Source: Serripes groenlandicus (taxonomy: Eukaryota > Mollusca > Bivalvia > Cardiida > Cardiidae). From it: DNA of 64,000 nucleotides. Where the stretch lies: the NCBI GenBank assembly GCA_031761405.1, contig JASEVX010000003.1, positions 115,075,831-115,139,830 of the forward strand, read 5' to 3'. Every line of letters begins with the position of its first letter. The first letter of the stretch is position 1. Both the position numbers and the translations under genes were made by a program. Below, piece by piece: positions 33,776 to 44,879 of this stretch. The notes beneath the pieces are model-generated. The model had not been told where the DNA came from, searched no databases, and saw nothing but the letters and a program-made list of their open reading frames with translations.

Positions 33776-34245
33776 ACAAAATGAGAAAAATGACTGTGAT
33801 ATGTAGTAATATGTCAATCGAAGCTAAGCTAGTTGTTCTCAATTACAAGTCTAGATAAAACATTGTCAGAGGTTAGCTAATTTGATATGAATAATCACAT
33901 TTATTGATGAAATAATGTCCACATAGTATCACGGTAATGCAACATCGACACACACCTTTTACGACTCAAACCTCGCCAGTTTTAAGATAAACTTTTAAAT
34001 CTCTTATTTTTTTCAATATCTAAGGCAATTCTAAACAGTATGTTCTGGCGAATTGTGGGAGAAAAAAATATCGCATTTCCAGTTTTACTATGTAAATGCG
34101 ACAATTACATGTTGTTAGCTATCATTATACTACTCAGTGAAATATACGACTTTGCCGCGTAAGTCTAAAATGGGAATTTATTGCAACTGCGCTCAGCGAA
34201 GTATCAGACGAGCCTATGCGAGCGCACAGTCCCACCTTTAGCATT
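33776..34245. other. Unassigned stretch between two inverted family E copies
   Basis: No gene or repeat seen. The two flanking copies would form a stem of about 240 bp with this as the loop. Confidence 0.4.
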
Positions 34246-34495
34246 CCGAGGGCTTGGCGTGAAACGGTTGTAACTAAAATTGGTATTTTTTTTTACCAAG
34301 GTTAATTACCTCGCCATAAAGTCTTTATAAGAGTTAAATCATTTTTCTTGGTAAACAATGGAAATTTAGGTGTCATTGCTCGTTCTGAGCAATGGCACCT
34401 AAATTTGCATTGTTTACAAAAGGGTCAAAATTGTCCCTAATCCAGGGTTTTCAAAATAGGTTTTGAGTTACAACCGTTTCACGCCAAGCCCTCGG
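34246..34495 (-). mobile_element. Family E MITE, copy 2 (full ends)
   Basis: Bounded by CCGAGGGCTTGGCGTGAAAC and its exact complement GTTTCACGCCAAGCCCTCGG. The core tip is ATTGCTCGTTCTGAGCAAT. Confidence 0.85.
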
Positions 34496-34516
34496 TCTAT
34501 ATGAGGGAAAGGGTTA
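34496..34516 (-). mobile_element. Family A MITE tip next to family E
   Basis: CTATATGAGGGAAAGGGTTAA is the family A right tip. The rest of that copy is not on the other side of the family E element, so a deletion accompanied or followed the insertion. Confidence 0.5.
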
Positions 34517-34645
34517 AACGGGTTATAAATGTTACTACTCATGAAAAATTGGAATTGTAGCCCGATCAGTTTCGGTCTCATTTTCCTAAATATGATGCGA
34601 AAGCGGGGGATATAACGAGACCTGTTTGTACCGGATGTGACGCAG

Positions 34646-34875
34646 TTAACTCTTTCCCACATACCGCAAATCTGCAGCAGACGACTTTGAAATTATCAAA
34701 TCCAAATATATAGAAAATTTGTATAAATGATAGTAAGATTATTAAATAGAGTTGACATCATTGTGGCGAATGGAGAAATTGCTCATTATGAGCAATTTCT
34801 CCTTTTGCCACTATGATTTCAAAAGTCGTCTGCTGCAGAGGCGTCAGAAAGCGTCTATCTGTGGAAAAGGGTTAA
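34646..34875 (-). mobile_element. Family A MITE, full length
   Basis: TTAACTCTTTCCCACATACC to GTGGAAAAGGGTTAA, with hairpin AGAAATTGCTCATTATGAGC and AATTTCTCCTTTTGCCAC. Confidence 0.85.
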
Positions 34876-36140
34876 AGTATTTCTTGGTAGATTGCTATAA
34901 CGAGGCAGCTCTTTTTTTGTTTTAACTCGTTAGTCTAGTAAAGTACATAACACCGTTCCCCAAAAATAACAGATATTGAACTACTTCAAACGAAAACCGA
35001 ACTTTGGAGGTTGTAGAAGAATTGGTTATAACGATCGAAATGTATGATCGTTGATTGATTTGATTTTAAAGGGACTGAATCCCATATGAGAAAAACTCGA
35101 AAAAAAAAGAAAATTGTTAAAAATTGCTATTACCTTGATGTTTTTGCATGTAAGGCATTGAGATTTGCTAACTGATGTACTACAATATATGCACACTATT
35201 AATATTGTGGAGATTTTTCGTTATTTTGCATTGTAAAATCTTCTGGGTTAGTAACCTAGTAAATCTAAAAATATCGCTGTATATTTATCACGTGATCACT
35301 AAAACCGAATTGACAATCTCCTTCGCAGAGTTGTCGTTCCTTACACTCATGCATACATGAATGTAATGAGTCGATAGTGTTAGAGAATGCCGAATTGAAT
35401 CCACAAATTCAAATGAGCAAGAGGAAATTCCACGGTATTTTTAAACGGGAAAACATGGAGCGGACGTTTTTTTAACTGCTTATTTCCTATGAAATAATGA
35501 AAAACAAGACTTGTACGACCTTCTACAACATTCCGTTACATATATATCGACGTATAGTGGATTCATTAGAATAAGAATAAAATATAACGATGTTGGACCA
35601 TTATGGTGTTCAGTCCCTTTAACGCCGATTTAAACAATTGTTTAGCTATATCACTGCGGTCAGTTTACCTAACAATGTGTGTACTGGCTTTCTCGCTCAT
35701 TTATTTGTACTCCACGAACAAAGAAATATTATCAGAAAACAGGCCGCATTCCTGCATAGACTTGTTAAGCCCACCGGCTGAAGTCGAATGACGCTAGTCA
35801 CAATGTCTTTTTTCAATCATCAGAGGGAAAGAATGGGTTCGAACATACTTGTTGTATAGTCGGTGTTTGGTTAATGCTGTTTTCCCGAGGCTGTTAGGAT
35901 GCCTGTATAACTAAATTGCAGACAGAGAAGACTGCACGGTCTCGCAGGCTGTTCTAGATATTCACTGGTCGCAGAGACCCAAAGGTTGACTCTCGTGTGA
36001 TATGGTCTACATTTATTTTGGCTGTAGGACGTTTCGGCCAACAAACGTTTTCGGTCTAGAACTTAATGGCCAGCGATGTTCATGAAATAGGGCTGTTCGG
36101 CCAGACTTTTTATTTCATATATGTGTGACAATTTATATTA
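34876..36140. other. Unassigned stretch with a family G fragment
   Basis: Short open frames at 35175-35360 and 35603-35791 have no recognisable features. AGACTGCACGGTCTCGCAGG at about 35929 fits family G. Confidence 0.35.
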
Positions 36141-36149
36141 TTTATGTAA

Positions 36150-36340
36150 TTTATGAATCCGCTGTGGGTTCGATCCCCAGTCGCGGCACTACGGTCATGG
36201 TGGAGTGCCCTTGGGCAAGGCACATTTTCTAGCCTAGTACTGTTTTGTTTACCCAGGGATCATGAATAAGTGAACTGTCGCCGTGATATAACTGAAATAA
36301 TGTTGAAAGTGGCGTGAAACCTCAATTAATAAATATATAC
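36150..36340 (+). mobile_element. tRNA-derived SINE, 5' truncated
   Basis: B-box GTGGGTTCGATCCCCAG, body TGGAGTGCCCTTGGGCAAGG and tail GTGATATAACTGAAATAATG followed by GTGGCGTGAAAC. Confidence 0.65.
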
Positions 36341-36515
36341 TTTATATAATGTTATTATACTAAAAACCAATCTTATACTAGATAAGTTGCTTATATTAAT
36401 GAAATTATAGCAGGGAAAATTGTTATTTGGCGAAAATATCCTATCTGGAGAAAAAAATGTCTGTCCAAAAAGTCCGGGCCAAATTGTAGTTGGCAAAAAA
36501 GACGTAAAATACCAT

Positions 36516-36718
36516 TTAACTCTTTCAGCGCCAAAGGCAATATTGAGGTTTTTGCAAACAATGCAGATTCAAGTGAGACAGCTGTCTCACTTGAAATCAG
36601 CATCGTTTGCCTTTTATTCATCAAAATAATCCAAATAATATATTACATGAGAAATGGAGTCGCTCGATTTTGAACATGGAAGAGCCTACTTTAAACAATT
36701 CGGCGCTGAAAGAGTTAA
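36516..36718 (+). mobile_element. Family B MITE (TTAA, piggyBac-like), copy 1
   Basis: The termini are TTAACTCTTTCAGCGCCAAA and TTCGGCGCTGAAAGAGTTAA, a nearly perfect inverted repeat that includes the TTAA target. The middle holds a palindrome GTGAGACAGCTGTCTCAC (about 36573). A second copy is at 45343-45521. Confidence 0.85.
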
Positions 36719-37151
36719 ACAAACACATCTATCCAATCGTAGGCAGGTTTAGTAATAGAAGGTATCAGTGTGTTTCTCTGGTTGTCTACAACCATTGATT
36801 TTGCGTTGACAGCGGCGGTTCTGAACGACGTCCCGTAAGCTGATTATCACTAAATCATTTTCTATTTTGGGAATTAAAATAACTTTCGCGAAGACAATTC
36901 ATTAATTTCTCTCCGAATAAACTGTCTTGTTTCTTCTTGATTGGCGGCAAATCACAAGTTTCAGGACACTCTGTAAATGCTTAAAATGAACGGCGTCGGG
37001 ATATAAGGGGTCTTACTGCCGGGACGCGTACCGTTAAGATATACAAGCCCCCATCCGAGCCTTTACTGTCTGTCTGTTAACATGTAATATAGTCCTTTAT
37101 ACAATTTAGACAATAAACTATAAGTGTTTCTCACATTTTGTAATAGATATT
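36719..37151. other. Unassigned stretch
   Basis: No supported feature. Confidence 0.4.
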
Positions 37152-37401
37152 TGAGTCGTTCCTCGAGAAAACCAACATTATGGACTCTGCGTAATGTATC
37201 GACCCAGATCAGCCTGCGCAACCCGTGCCGACACATTCAGCCTCAGGGGGATAGATGTTTAGAGTAATGATTACTGAAACAGAAAATTCACAGGAGGTGA
37301 ACAGTGTCTGTCAGGATTAGCCTGTGTGGCATGATTAGGCTGATCCGGGTCGATACTTTACGCAGAGTCCACAATGTTGTTTCTTCTCTAGGGACGGCTC
37401 A
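37152..37401 (-). mobile_element. Family C MITE
   Basis: TGAGTCGTTCCTCGAGAAAA at the left and TCTCTAGGGACGGCTCA at the right, with GATCAGCCTGCGCAACCC and GGCTGATCCGGGTCGATAC inside. Confidence 0.75.
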
Positions 37402-37566
37402 TTTTAATTCACATCCTACTTTAAGCCATTCAGTGTTGGAACCGATTTTGTGAAATCGTTGCCACCATTATAGATCCAGGCCAGCTGCCGACGCATCTGC
37501 GCCATCTGACCAGAATATATACTGTTAGCTACTCAATTCAACAGTTTTATCTTGAATATCATCAAA

Positions 37567-37709
37567 TCACGAGCAATTTCTCCCTTTTCCACAATGTTTT
37601 CCACTTTTAGTCATAGGTTATCCATTCAATTATAGAGATTTTCTATTTTTTGACAAAATATGTTCAAAGTCGTCTGCTGCAGAATTGTCGTATGAGGAAA
37701 AAGGGTTAA
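37567..37709 (+). mobile_element. Family A MITE, right half
   Basis: Starts inside the hairpin (ACGAGCAATTTCTCCC) and runs to GTCTGCTGCAGAATTGTCG and GGGTTAA. Confidence 0.7.
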
Positions 37710-37780
37710 TTCCCATATTAACGTCGAGAATCCATTTTATATCGCTATACCAAACAGTAGTGAATAATTTAAAGGGTTAT

Positions 37781-37880
37781 TTAACCCTTTCCCTCATACG
37801 ACAAATCTGCAGCAGACGACTTTGAACATATTTTGTCAAAAAATAGAAATCTCTATAATTGAAAGGATAACCTATAATAT
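37781..37880 (-). mobile_element. Family A MITE, left end
   Basis: TTAACCCTTTCCCTCATACG, CTGCAGCAGACGACTTTG and CTATAATTGAAAGGATAACC; cut before the hairpin. Confidence 0.7.
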
Positions 37881-38504
37881 CAGCTTATCCAAATTGGAGA
37901 GTTTTTGTTGTCACTTGTATCGGTTTTCCTATTACATACATGTATATATGGTACGAAATATTATGCTGATTTAAAGTTTAAAAAGAAAGCCGAGGATGGC
38001 ATTATTGCCAACTAAAATATAATTTGGTTTTTGAGCGCATAAAAGTAGTTAATTTGTAAAAAAGACAAAAAAGACTGAGTTTTCATTGGTCATCTTTTTC
38101 TATATAATATGAAAACAAATCAGCAAGAGATAAGAAACCTGTTATGGTAAGTTACTGATGGAGTTTATTTGACGGAACTTTTGTTATAATTTCCACACAA
38201 ATCAAACTTGTAGGAAATAAACCTGATTTTATCAAAAGTCCACATACTTGACAAATACTTGACTAATTGGTTGTAAAACTAAAATGTCTGTGAGATTATG
38301 TAAGTACCAATTAGGCGGGTCAGGTGAAACAAGTTGGTTTGAAAACCTTAATAAATATTTTAATAACAGTTATATCACAGTTTGCATCAATTTCCCCAGT
38401 AGCCATTGCTAAAAGACATTCCATAACCTGTTCACGTATAATGTGTAAAAAATAGTGACAATTCTTATGGTGAAAAACGACAATGACGCTGTTCTTTTCA
38501 TCGA
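37881..38504. other. Unassigned AT-rich stretch
   Basis: No repeat or gene recognised. Confidence 0.4.
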
Positions 38505-38709
38505 CATGACGCCTCTACAGCAGACAGCTTTTTGAAAAACATAGTGACAAAAGAAGAAATTGCTCAAAACGTGCAATTTCTCCTTTTGCACAATGTTTTC
38601 CACTTTTAGTCATAGGTTATCCATTCAAATATAGAGATTTTCTATTTTTTGACAAAAATATGTTCAAAGTCGTCTGCAGCAGAATTGTCGTATGTGGGAA
38701 ATGGTTAAA
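38505..38709 (+). mobile_element. Family A MITE with unmatched hairpin tip
   Basis: The left tip reads GAAATTGCTC and the right tip GTGCAATTTC, so this copy is intermediate between the GCTC/GAGC and GCAC/GTGC variants. The 5' TTAA end is missing. Confidence 0.75.
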
Positions 38710-38934
38710 TGCTTACTTGGTAAATACGGGCCACGAAGTCCTGGTATACAAATCAATCCGTCACGATGGAGACGGATTGTCGGGAAATATCATAGATTAG
38801 AGTTATGTAAGTGTTAGGGCTATGGTCCAGGCAGACAATTAATCCCCCTCCCGATATGATGTTTACGCTGAAGGTCATCGTACACCATTCATCAACATTA
38901 CTTACAACTAATTCTTGTCCGGATCATATATTTG

Positions 38935-39140
38935 TAAACTCTTTCCCACATACAGACGCTTTTCTGACGCCTCTGCCAGCAGACGACGTTTGACAACTTG
39001 ATGAGCGGTTTCTCCTTTTTGCTACAATGTTTTCTGTTTTATACAGTAGTTACTGTTGTTATTTGATTTATAGAATTTTTCCATATTTTTGGACTCAATG
39101 TTTCAAAGTCTTCTATTACAGGTTTGTCGTATGTGGACAA
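38935..39140 (+). mobile_element. Family A MITE, hairpin lost
   Basis: AAACTCTTTCCCACATACAG, TCTGACGCCTCTG and GTTTGTCGTATGTGG ends; the left hairpin arm is deleted. Confidence 0.6.
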
Positions 39141-39290
39141 AAATGGCTACGAGTCGAAATATTCACAGTCGAAATATTGTGAAATGGGTGATACAAAGAT
39201 GTTTACATCTGGAATAGTGTGGTCGTAATTGCGATACTAAACTGAACACCTTTTCGTTTGAAGCTATTTCTCCTTTCACACAATGTCTTT

Positions 39291-39513
39291 TTAACCCTTT
39301 CCCTCACATAGACGCTTTCTGACGCCTCTGCAGCAGACGGCTATTTGAAAACATAGTGACAAAAGAAGAAATTGCACAAAACGTGCAATTTCTCCTTTTG
39401 ACACAATATATTCCACTTTTAGTTTAGGTTATCCATTCAATTATAGAGATTTTCCATTTGTTGACGTTCAAAGTCGTCTGCTGCAGAATTGTCGTATGAG
39501 GGAATGGGGTTAA
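39291..39513 (+). mobile_element. Family A MITE, matched-arm variant GCAC/GTGC
   Basis: TTAA at both ends. The tip GAAATTGCAC / GTGCAATTTC is the same matched variant as in 26818-27038. Confidence 0.85.
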
Positions 39514-39604
39514 GAGTTATCTGCTGCAGCGACGTTATCAGGAAAAGAGATAAAAAATGTATATCAATACTTCTATAAAAAGAAATATTGATTCTATGCA
39601 TCGT

Positions 39605-39836
39605 TGTATCCTTTCCCACATACAACAAATCTGCAACAGACGACTTTGAAAACATAGGGACAAAAACCTGTAAAATCTCCATTAAAGATAGCCTAATTGT
39701 TAAATAAAGTTGAAAGCATTGTGGCCAAAGGGGAATTTGCTCATCATGAGCAATTTCACATGTGGCCACAATGTTTTTAAAAGTAGTCTGCCTGCTATTG
39801 CGTCAAAAAGCGTCTGCAGGTGGGAACTGTTTAAAA
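39605..39836 (-). mobile_element. Family A MITE
   Basis: TATCCTTTCCCACATACAAC, hairpin GTGGCCAAAGGGGAATTTGC, and a CTATTGCGTCAAAAAGCG right end, similar to the subtype at 1323. Confidence 0.75.
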
Positions 39837-39984
39837 AAAAAAAACATTGTTGGCAAAGGAGAAATTGAACATTATGATTTTGCCAGTATGTTTTTTCAAA
39901 TCATATCATTAATTATACATGTATTAATAGAGATGTTTTCAAAGTAGTCTGCTGCAAAACTTGCTGTTTGTTGGAGGGAATTAA
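39837..39984 (+). mobile_element. Family A MITE, core and right half
   Basis: AACATTGTTGGCAAAGGAG and GTAGTCTGCTGCAAAAC, ending GGAATTAA whose TTAA opens the next copy. Confidence 0.55.
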
Positions 39985-40216
39985 CCCTTTCCCACTTACA
40001 GCATATCTGCAGCAGACGACTTTGAAGACATGAAGAGGACCGTATGAAATATGAAATGTTTCTATAAAGTAAGGTATAATTACTGAATATAGTTGAAAAC
40101 GTTGTGGCAAAAGGAGAAATTGGTCGTTTTGAGCAATTTCTCCTTTTGCCACAACGTTTTCAACAATCATCCGCAGCAGATGTGTCCAAATGCATCAATA
40201 GATGGGAAAGGATTAA
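39981..40216 (-). mobile_element. Family A MITE with perfect 31-bp hairpin and matched CGTT/AACG change
   Basis: TTAA-bounded. Arms 40092-40122 and 40134-40164 are perfectly complementary over 31 bp. Both arms have changed: AAACGTTGTGG and CCACAACGTTT instead of AAACATTGTGG and CCACAATGTTT. It shares TTAA 39981-39984 with the previous copy. Confidence 0.85.
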
Positions 40217-40800
40217 GCAACAAAAGTCCAACTCCTAGAAGACTCTAGTTAACACATTTTATTCTGAGTATGTACATTTAATTTTCAAAACATCAAAAGG
40301 TCGGATTTCGTATGACGAAACTCACGTCGTAACTGTACACTTCTTCAGAACGATATACGGAGAATATTTCTAGCAGTATATAAACACAGGGTGAATAATA
40401 GCAGGTATTGGGAAATGAAAGGGAAAACCTTGTCGATACATTGGCCGTTTAATTATATGGTACTGTCTGGATTTCGAGGCTGTTGGCACGAGTTTTAGCA
40501 CTGTCTATCGAATTGGCACATGCTTAAGTTTCTCGGAGGCATAATCTCTCCTTGTACGCCCGAGTAATACCCAATAAGCCGATTTTTGGTGATTCGGTTG
40601 TAGACATCATTTGGTAACATTGTGGGTAAAAGAGAAATTGTTCGTAATGGGTAATTGTAAGCGCATTGTAACAAATTACGTGTTGTTACAATATATTTAT
40701 TCTTCAGTATTAGGTAAGGTACGGTCATTGTCCACGCAAAGTTTTCACAAAGTTTTCACAAAAATCATGAAATAATTCATTGCATTGCAGCCAGCAGAAT
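40217..40800. other. Unassigned stretch
   Basis: A faint family A core trace (CATTGTGGGTAAAAGAGAAA..GTTACAATAT) lies at about 40618-40690. Otherwise nothing recognised. Confidence 0.35.
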
Positions 40801-40802
40801 AT

Positions 40803-40880
40803 CGTTTGCAACAAACAACAAATCTACAGCAGACGACTTTGGAAACACTTAGGCGAATTATGAAGATCTTTAGAAATAAA
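40803..40880 (-). mobile_element. Family A MITE, left end fragment
   Basis: ACAACAAATCTACAGCAGAC, GACTTTGGAAACA and AGAAATAAATG. Confidence 0.5.
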
Positions 40881-41003
40881 TGTATCTATAACAAATCACA
40901 CAGTTAATTTGCTACACGGTTCAAAAAGGGGGCGTGTCAGTTTGTCACAATGTAGCCAGGGGCGTAGCTGGGCCGAAATATGGACTACGCACCGAAACAA
41001 ATT

Positions 41004-41462
41004 TCGTCTATATGGGCTCAGGTGACTTCTGGCGTATATTTCACAATATCTTAATGAGCCTACTTGATACACTTATGTACGGCATATATACACAAAATAC
41101 CCTGAAAACATTTGCAGCCTTCGAAATTTATTTTTCTGGGTCATGCTCCCCTGGGAAAAAAAAATCGTCTATATGGGCTCAGGTGACATCTGACGTATAT
41201 TTCACAATATCTTGATGAGCCTACTTGAATCACTTATGTACGGCATATATACACAAAATACCCTGAAAACATTTGCAGCATTCGAAATTTATTTTTTCTG
41301 GGTCATGCTCCCCCGGGAAAAAAAATCGGCTATATGGGCTCAGGTGACATCTGGCGTATATTTCACAATATCTTGATGAGCCTACTTGATACCCTTATGT
41401 ACGGCATGTATACACAAAATACCCTTAAAACATTTGCAGCATTCGGAATTTATATTTTCTAA
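41004..41462 (+). repeat. 161-bp tandem repeat, 3 copies
   Basis: Copies start TCGTCTATATGGGCTCAGGT (41004), the same at 41165, and TCGGCTATATGGGCTCAGG (41326), and run to CTGGGTCATGCTCCCC with few differences. Confidence 0.9.
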
Positions 41463-41464
41463 CA

Positions 41465-41737
41465 TTGACTGTCACTTCAACAAAATTGAAATTTCGAAGG
41501 CATGAACTCGAGGGGCCCACAGTTAATAGTTCGACCTATCAGTACTTTGTGCTTTAATGTAGCCGAAGGGACCGTGTTTTAGTTCGATAATTCGAAAGAG
41601 CAGGTTTTCGAGTTTTTCAGGTTAAAAAAACATTAATTTTATGAGGGTTTGGCCGGGACCGAGGGAGGAGTTCGAGTTTTCCAGGCTGTTCGACTTTTCC
41701 CATGTTCGAGCCAACGAGGTTTTACTGTACATTCAGA
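41465..41737 (-). mobile_element. Possible pogo/Tigger-type non-autonomous element
   Basis: The right end, read on the minus strand, is ACAGTAAAACCTCGTTGGCT followed by CGAACATGGG. This is the wording typical of pogo/Tc1-type ends with TTCGA-rich inner parts. The left partner (GACTGTCACTTCAAC) is a poor match, so this is tentative. Confidence 0.35.
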
Positions 41738-42321
41738 TGATTCATACTAGGTACTTTCTTTAAGCCTACACGCGAAATAGAAGGGCTAGTGGTCGCTTCT
41801 TTCTTCTTGCAAAATATCATCTATCACTAAAAAAAATCAGTGTTTATGTCACGATCATGGTGAATGTTCATCAAAACAAGCCCGGATAATCTACCGGTGG
41901 TAAGGGTTGGCGGCCGTAAATATGTTTTAACCCTTCTCATAGTGGTAAACCGTGGAACGTTTCGCGTTTTTTCTGGTTGCAGGTTGCGACACTAGCGATC
42001 TCTTCTCAGATCCAAATAAATGACACGGACCACAATTCGCTCCACCAATAGACTTCGAATATCGTACTCCCATGTACAATATGCAAATACTATATAACTG
42101 TATACATACAAACTTCATGTATAAGCATCTAATATTATCAATAAACATAGATGCTTCATGTGACAATTTGTCCATGTATGAATTGTTCTGATGTGTCCGT
42201 TTTCAACCTTACCCCCATTAGGGTTCAGTTTTCATTGCATTGTTCGCATTTGTTTCATTTTTTATTTTTGAACCTCTCAAAATATTTCTAGCTACGCGCC
42301 TGGTAGCTTCAGATGCGTCAA

Positions 42322-42368
42322 GTTATGCCATCTCGTGGTAACAACATGTTACCACGAGATGGCATAAC
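42322..42368. repeat. Perfect 22-bp inverted repeat (3-base loop)
   Basis: GTTATGCCATCTCGTGGTAA and two more bases pair perfectly with 42347-42368 across an ACA loop. It lies 20 bp right of the family D-type element and may be a separate tiny palindrome element. Confidence 0.9.
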
Positions 42369-42428
42369 ACAGTCGGGAGTTCATTAAAACTAAATCACGT
42401 GTGTACGTGTCCTACTAGAGATACACTA

Positions 42429-42638
42429 TTAACCCTTTCCCTCATATAGACGCTTTCTTACGCCTCTACAGCAGACGGCTTTTTGAAAACATAGTGACAA
42501 AAGAAGAATTTCTCCTTTTGCCACAATGTTTTCCACTTTTAGTCGTAGGTTATCCATTCAATTAAAGAGATTTTCTATTTTTTGACAATTTGTTCAAAGT
42601 CGACTGCTGCAGAATTGTCGTATGAGGGAAAGAGTTAA
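42429..42638 (+). mobile_element. Family A MITE, hairpin tip deleted
   Basis: TTAA-bounded; the tip between AGAAGAA and TTTCTCC is gone. Ends intact. Confidence 0.8.
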
Positions 42639-42810
42639 ACCATTCCGATTATCGACAAGTGCCTTCAATGACAATTCCCAGTGACAACAGATGGCTGTAA
42701 ACAGCACTCTCCACTGAGTCCTGCCAAGCGTGAGTCGGCTGTCGGTAGCACTAATTACCTCTCGGATCCAGTATCATGTATAGTTATATTTAACAACTAG
42801 TGGGAATACA

Positions 42811-44879
42811 TTTATGGGTGATCGCGGTTTGCCCCCATATGCCATGCTACTGATCGCGGTCCGGCTCCAATTTGACATTCTAATGATCGCGGTTCGCCCC
42901 ATATGCCATGCTATTGATCGCGGTCCGGCTCCAATTTGACATTCTACTGATCGTGGCTCGGTCCCAATATTGAATTATATTAATCGCGATTCGGTTCCAA
43001 TTTGACATTCTATTGATCGCGGCTCGGTTCCAAAATGTCATGCCACCGATCGCGGGTTAACCGCAATATTTAATGATATTAATTTCGATTCGGTTCCAAT
43101 TTGACATTCTATTGATCGGTGCTCGGTCCCAATATGTAATGTTATTAATGGCGGCCTGGCTCAAATTTGACATTCTACTGCCCGTGGCTCGGTCCCAATA
43201 TGTAATGTTATTAATCGCAATTCGGTTCCAATATGTCATGCTACTGATCGCGGCTCGGTTCCAATATGTCATGCCACTGATCGCGGTTTAGCCGCAATAT
43301 GTAATGTTATTAATCGCGATACGGTTCCAATATGTCATGCAACTGATCGCTGTTTGGTCACAATATGTATTGCTATTAATCGCGATACGGTTCCAATATG
43401 TCATGCAACTGATCGCTGTTTGGTCACAATATGTTTTGCTATTAATCGCGATACAGTTCCAATATGTCATGCCACTGATCGCTGTTTGGTCACAATATGT
43501 AATGATATTAATCGCGATACGGTTCAAATATGTCATGCAACTGATCGCTGTTTGGTCACAATATGCATTGCTATTAATCGCGATACAGTTCCAATATGTC
43601 ATCCCACATATCGCTGTTTGGTCACAATATGTATTGCTATTAATCGCGATACGGTTCCAATATGTCATGCCACTGATCGCTGTTTGGTCACAATATGTAT
43701 TGCTATTAATCGCGATACGGTTCCAATTTGTCAAGCCACTGATCGCTGTTTGGTCACAATATGTATTACTATTAATCGCGATACAGTTCCAATATGTCAA
43801 GCAACTGATCGCTGTTTGGTCACAATATGTAATGATATTAATCGCGATACGGTTTCAATATGTTAAGCAACTGATCGCTGTTTGGTCACAATATGCATTG
43901 CTATTATTCGCGATACGGTTTCAATATGTCATGCCACTGATCGCTGTTTGGTCACAATATGTATTGCTATTAATCGCGATACGGTTCCAATATGTCATGC
44001 CACTGATCGCTGTTTGGTCACAATATGCATTGCTATTAATCGCGATACGGTTCCAATATGTCATGCCACTGACCGCTGTTTGGTCACTATATGTATTGCT
44101 ATTAATCGCGATACATTTCCAATATGCCAAGCACCTGATCGCTGTTTAGTCACAATATGTAATGACATATGAAAGGCTATTGATCGTGGTTCGGCCCCGA
44201 TATTTCATGCTACTGATTGTGATTAGGTTCCAATACGACATGCAATTTATCGCAATTGGGTTCCAATATGGCATGCAATTAATCGCGATTCGGTTCCAAT
44301 ATGGCATGCAATTAATCGCGATTCGGTTCCAATATCATACTACTGATCGCGGTTAGGTTCAAATATGTCATGGTACGGATCGCGGTTTTACTGCAATATG
44401 TCATACTACGGATCGCAGTTAAACCCAAACATGTCATTCTACGGAACGCGGTTTTACTCAAATATGTCATACTACGGATCGCGGTTAAACCCAAACGTGT
44501 CATTAAACGGATCGCGATTTCGCGGTTAAACCCAAATATGTCATTCCACTGATCGCGATTAAACCAAAACATATCATTTTACGGATCGCGGCTTTACCAA
44601 AATATGTCATTCTTCGGATCACGGTTTTACCCAAATATGTCATGCTACTTATCGCGGTTTTACCGAAATATGTTATTCCACGGCGGCTTTACCCAAATAT
44701 GTCATTCTACGGGTCGCGGTTTTAGCCAAATATGTCATTCTACGGATCACGGTTTAACCCCAATATGTCATTCTACGGATCGCGGCATTACCTCTATATG
44801 TCATACTACGGATCGCGGTTAAACCCCAATATGTCATACTACGGATCACGGCATTACCTCTATATGTAATGCTTCTGAC
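42811..44879. repeat. 33-bp tandem array, about 62 units, with a 66-bp dimer domain
   Basis: The basic unit is TGATCGCGGTTCGGTTCCAA plus TATGTCATGCTAC-like sequence. In the left (42811-43290) and right (44180-44879) parts the monomers are diverged. From about 43290 to 44160 two fixed variants alternate: GATCGCTGTTTGGTCACAAT and AATCGCGATACGGTTCCAAT, giving a 66-bp higher-order repeat of about 13 copies. Open frames on both strands are repeat-driven. Confidence 0.95.

Larger units (their letters stand above)
40957..42302. mobile_element. Family D-type element, 1.35 kb, with 5-bp target duplication
   Basis: It starts CAGGGGCGTAGCTGGG and ends TAGCTACGCGCCTG, the same inverted terminus as the composite at 29998. 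GTAGC stands immediately outside both ends. The inside holds three 161-bp tandem units and an unrelated TIR-like sequence; no transposase frame is visible. Confidence 0.6.

Noticed and set aside
43304..44149. Open frame of 281 codons and its minus-strand counterparts
   Set aside because: Produced by the 33/66-bp array.
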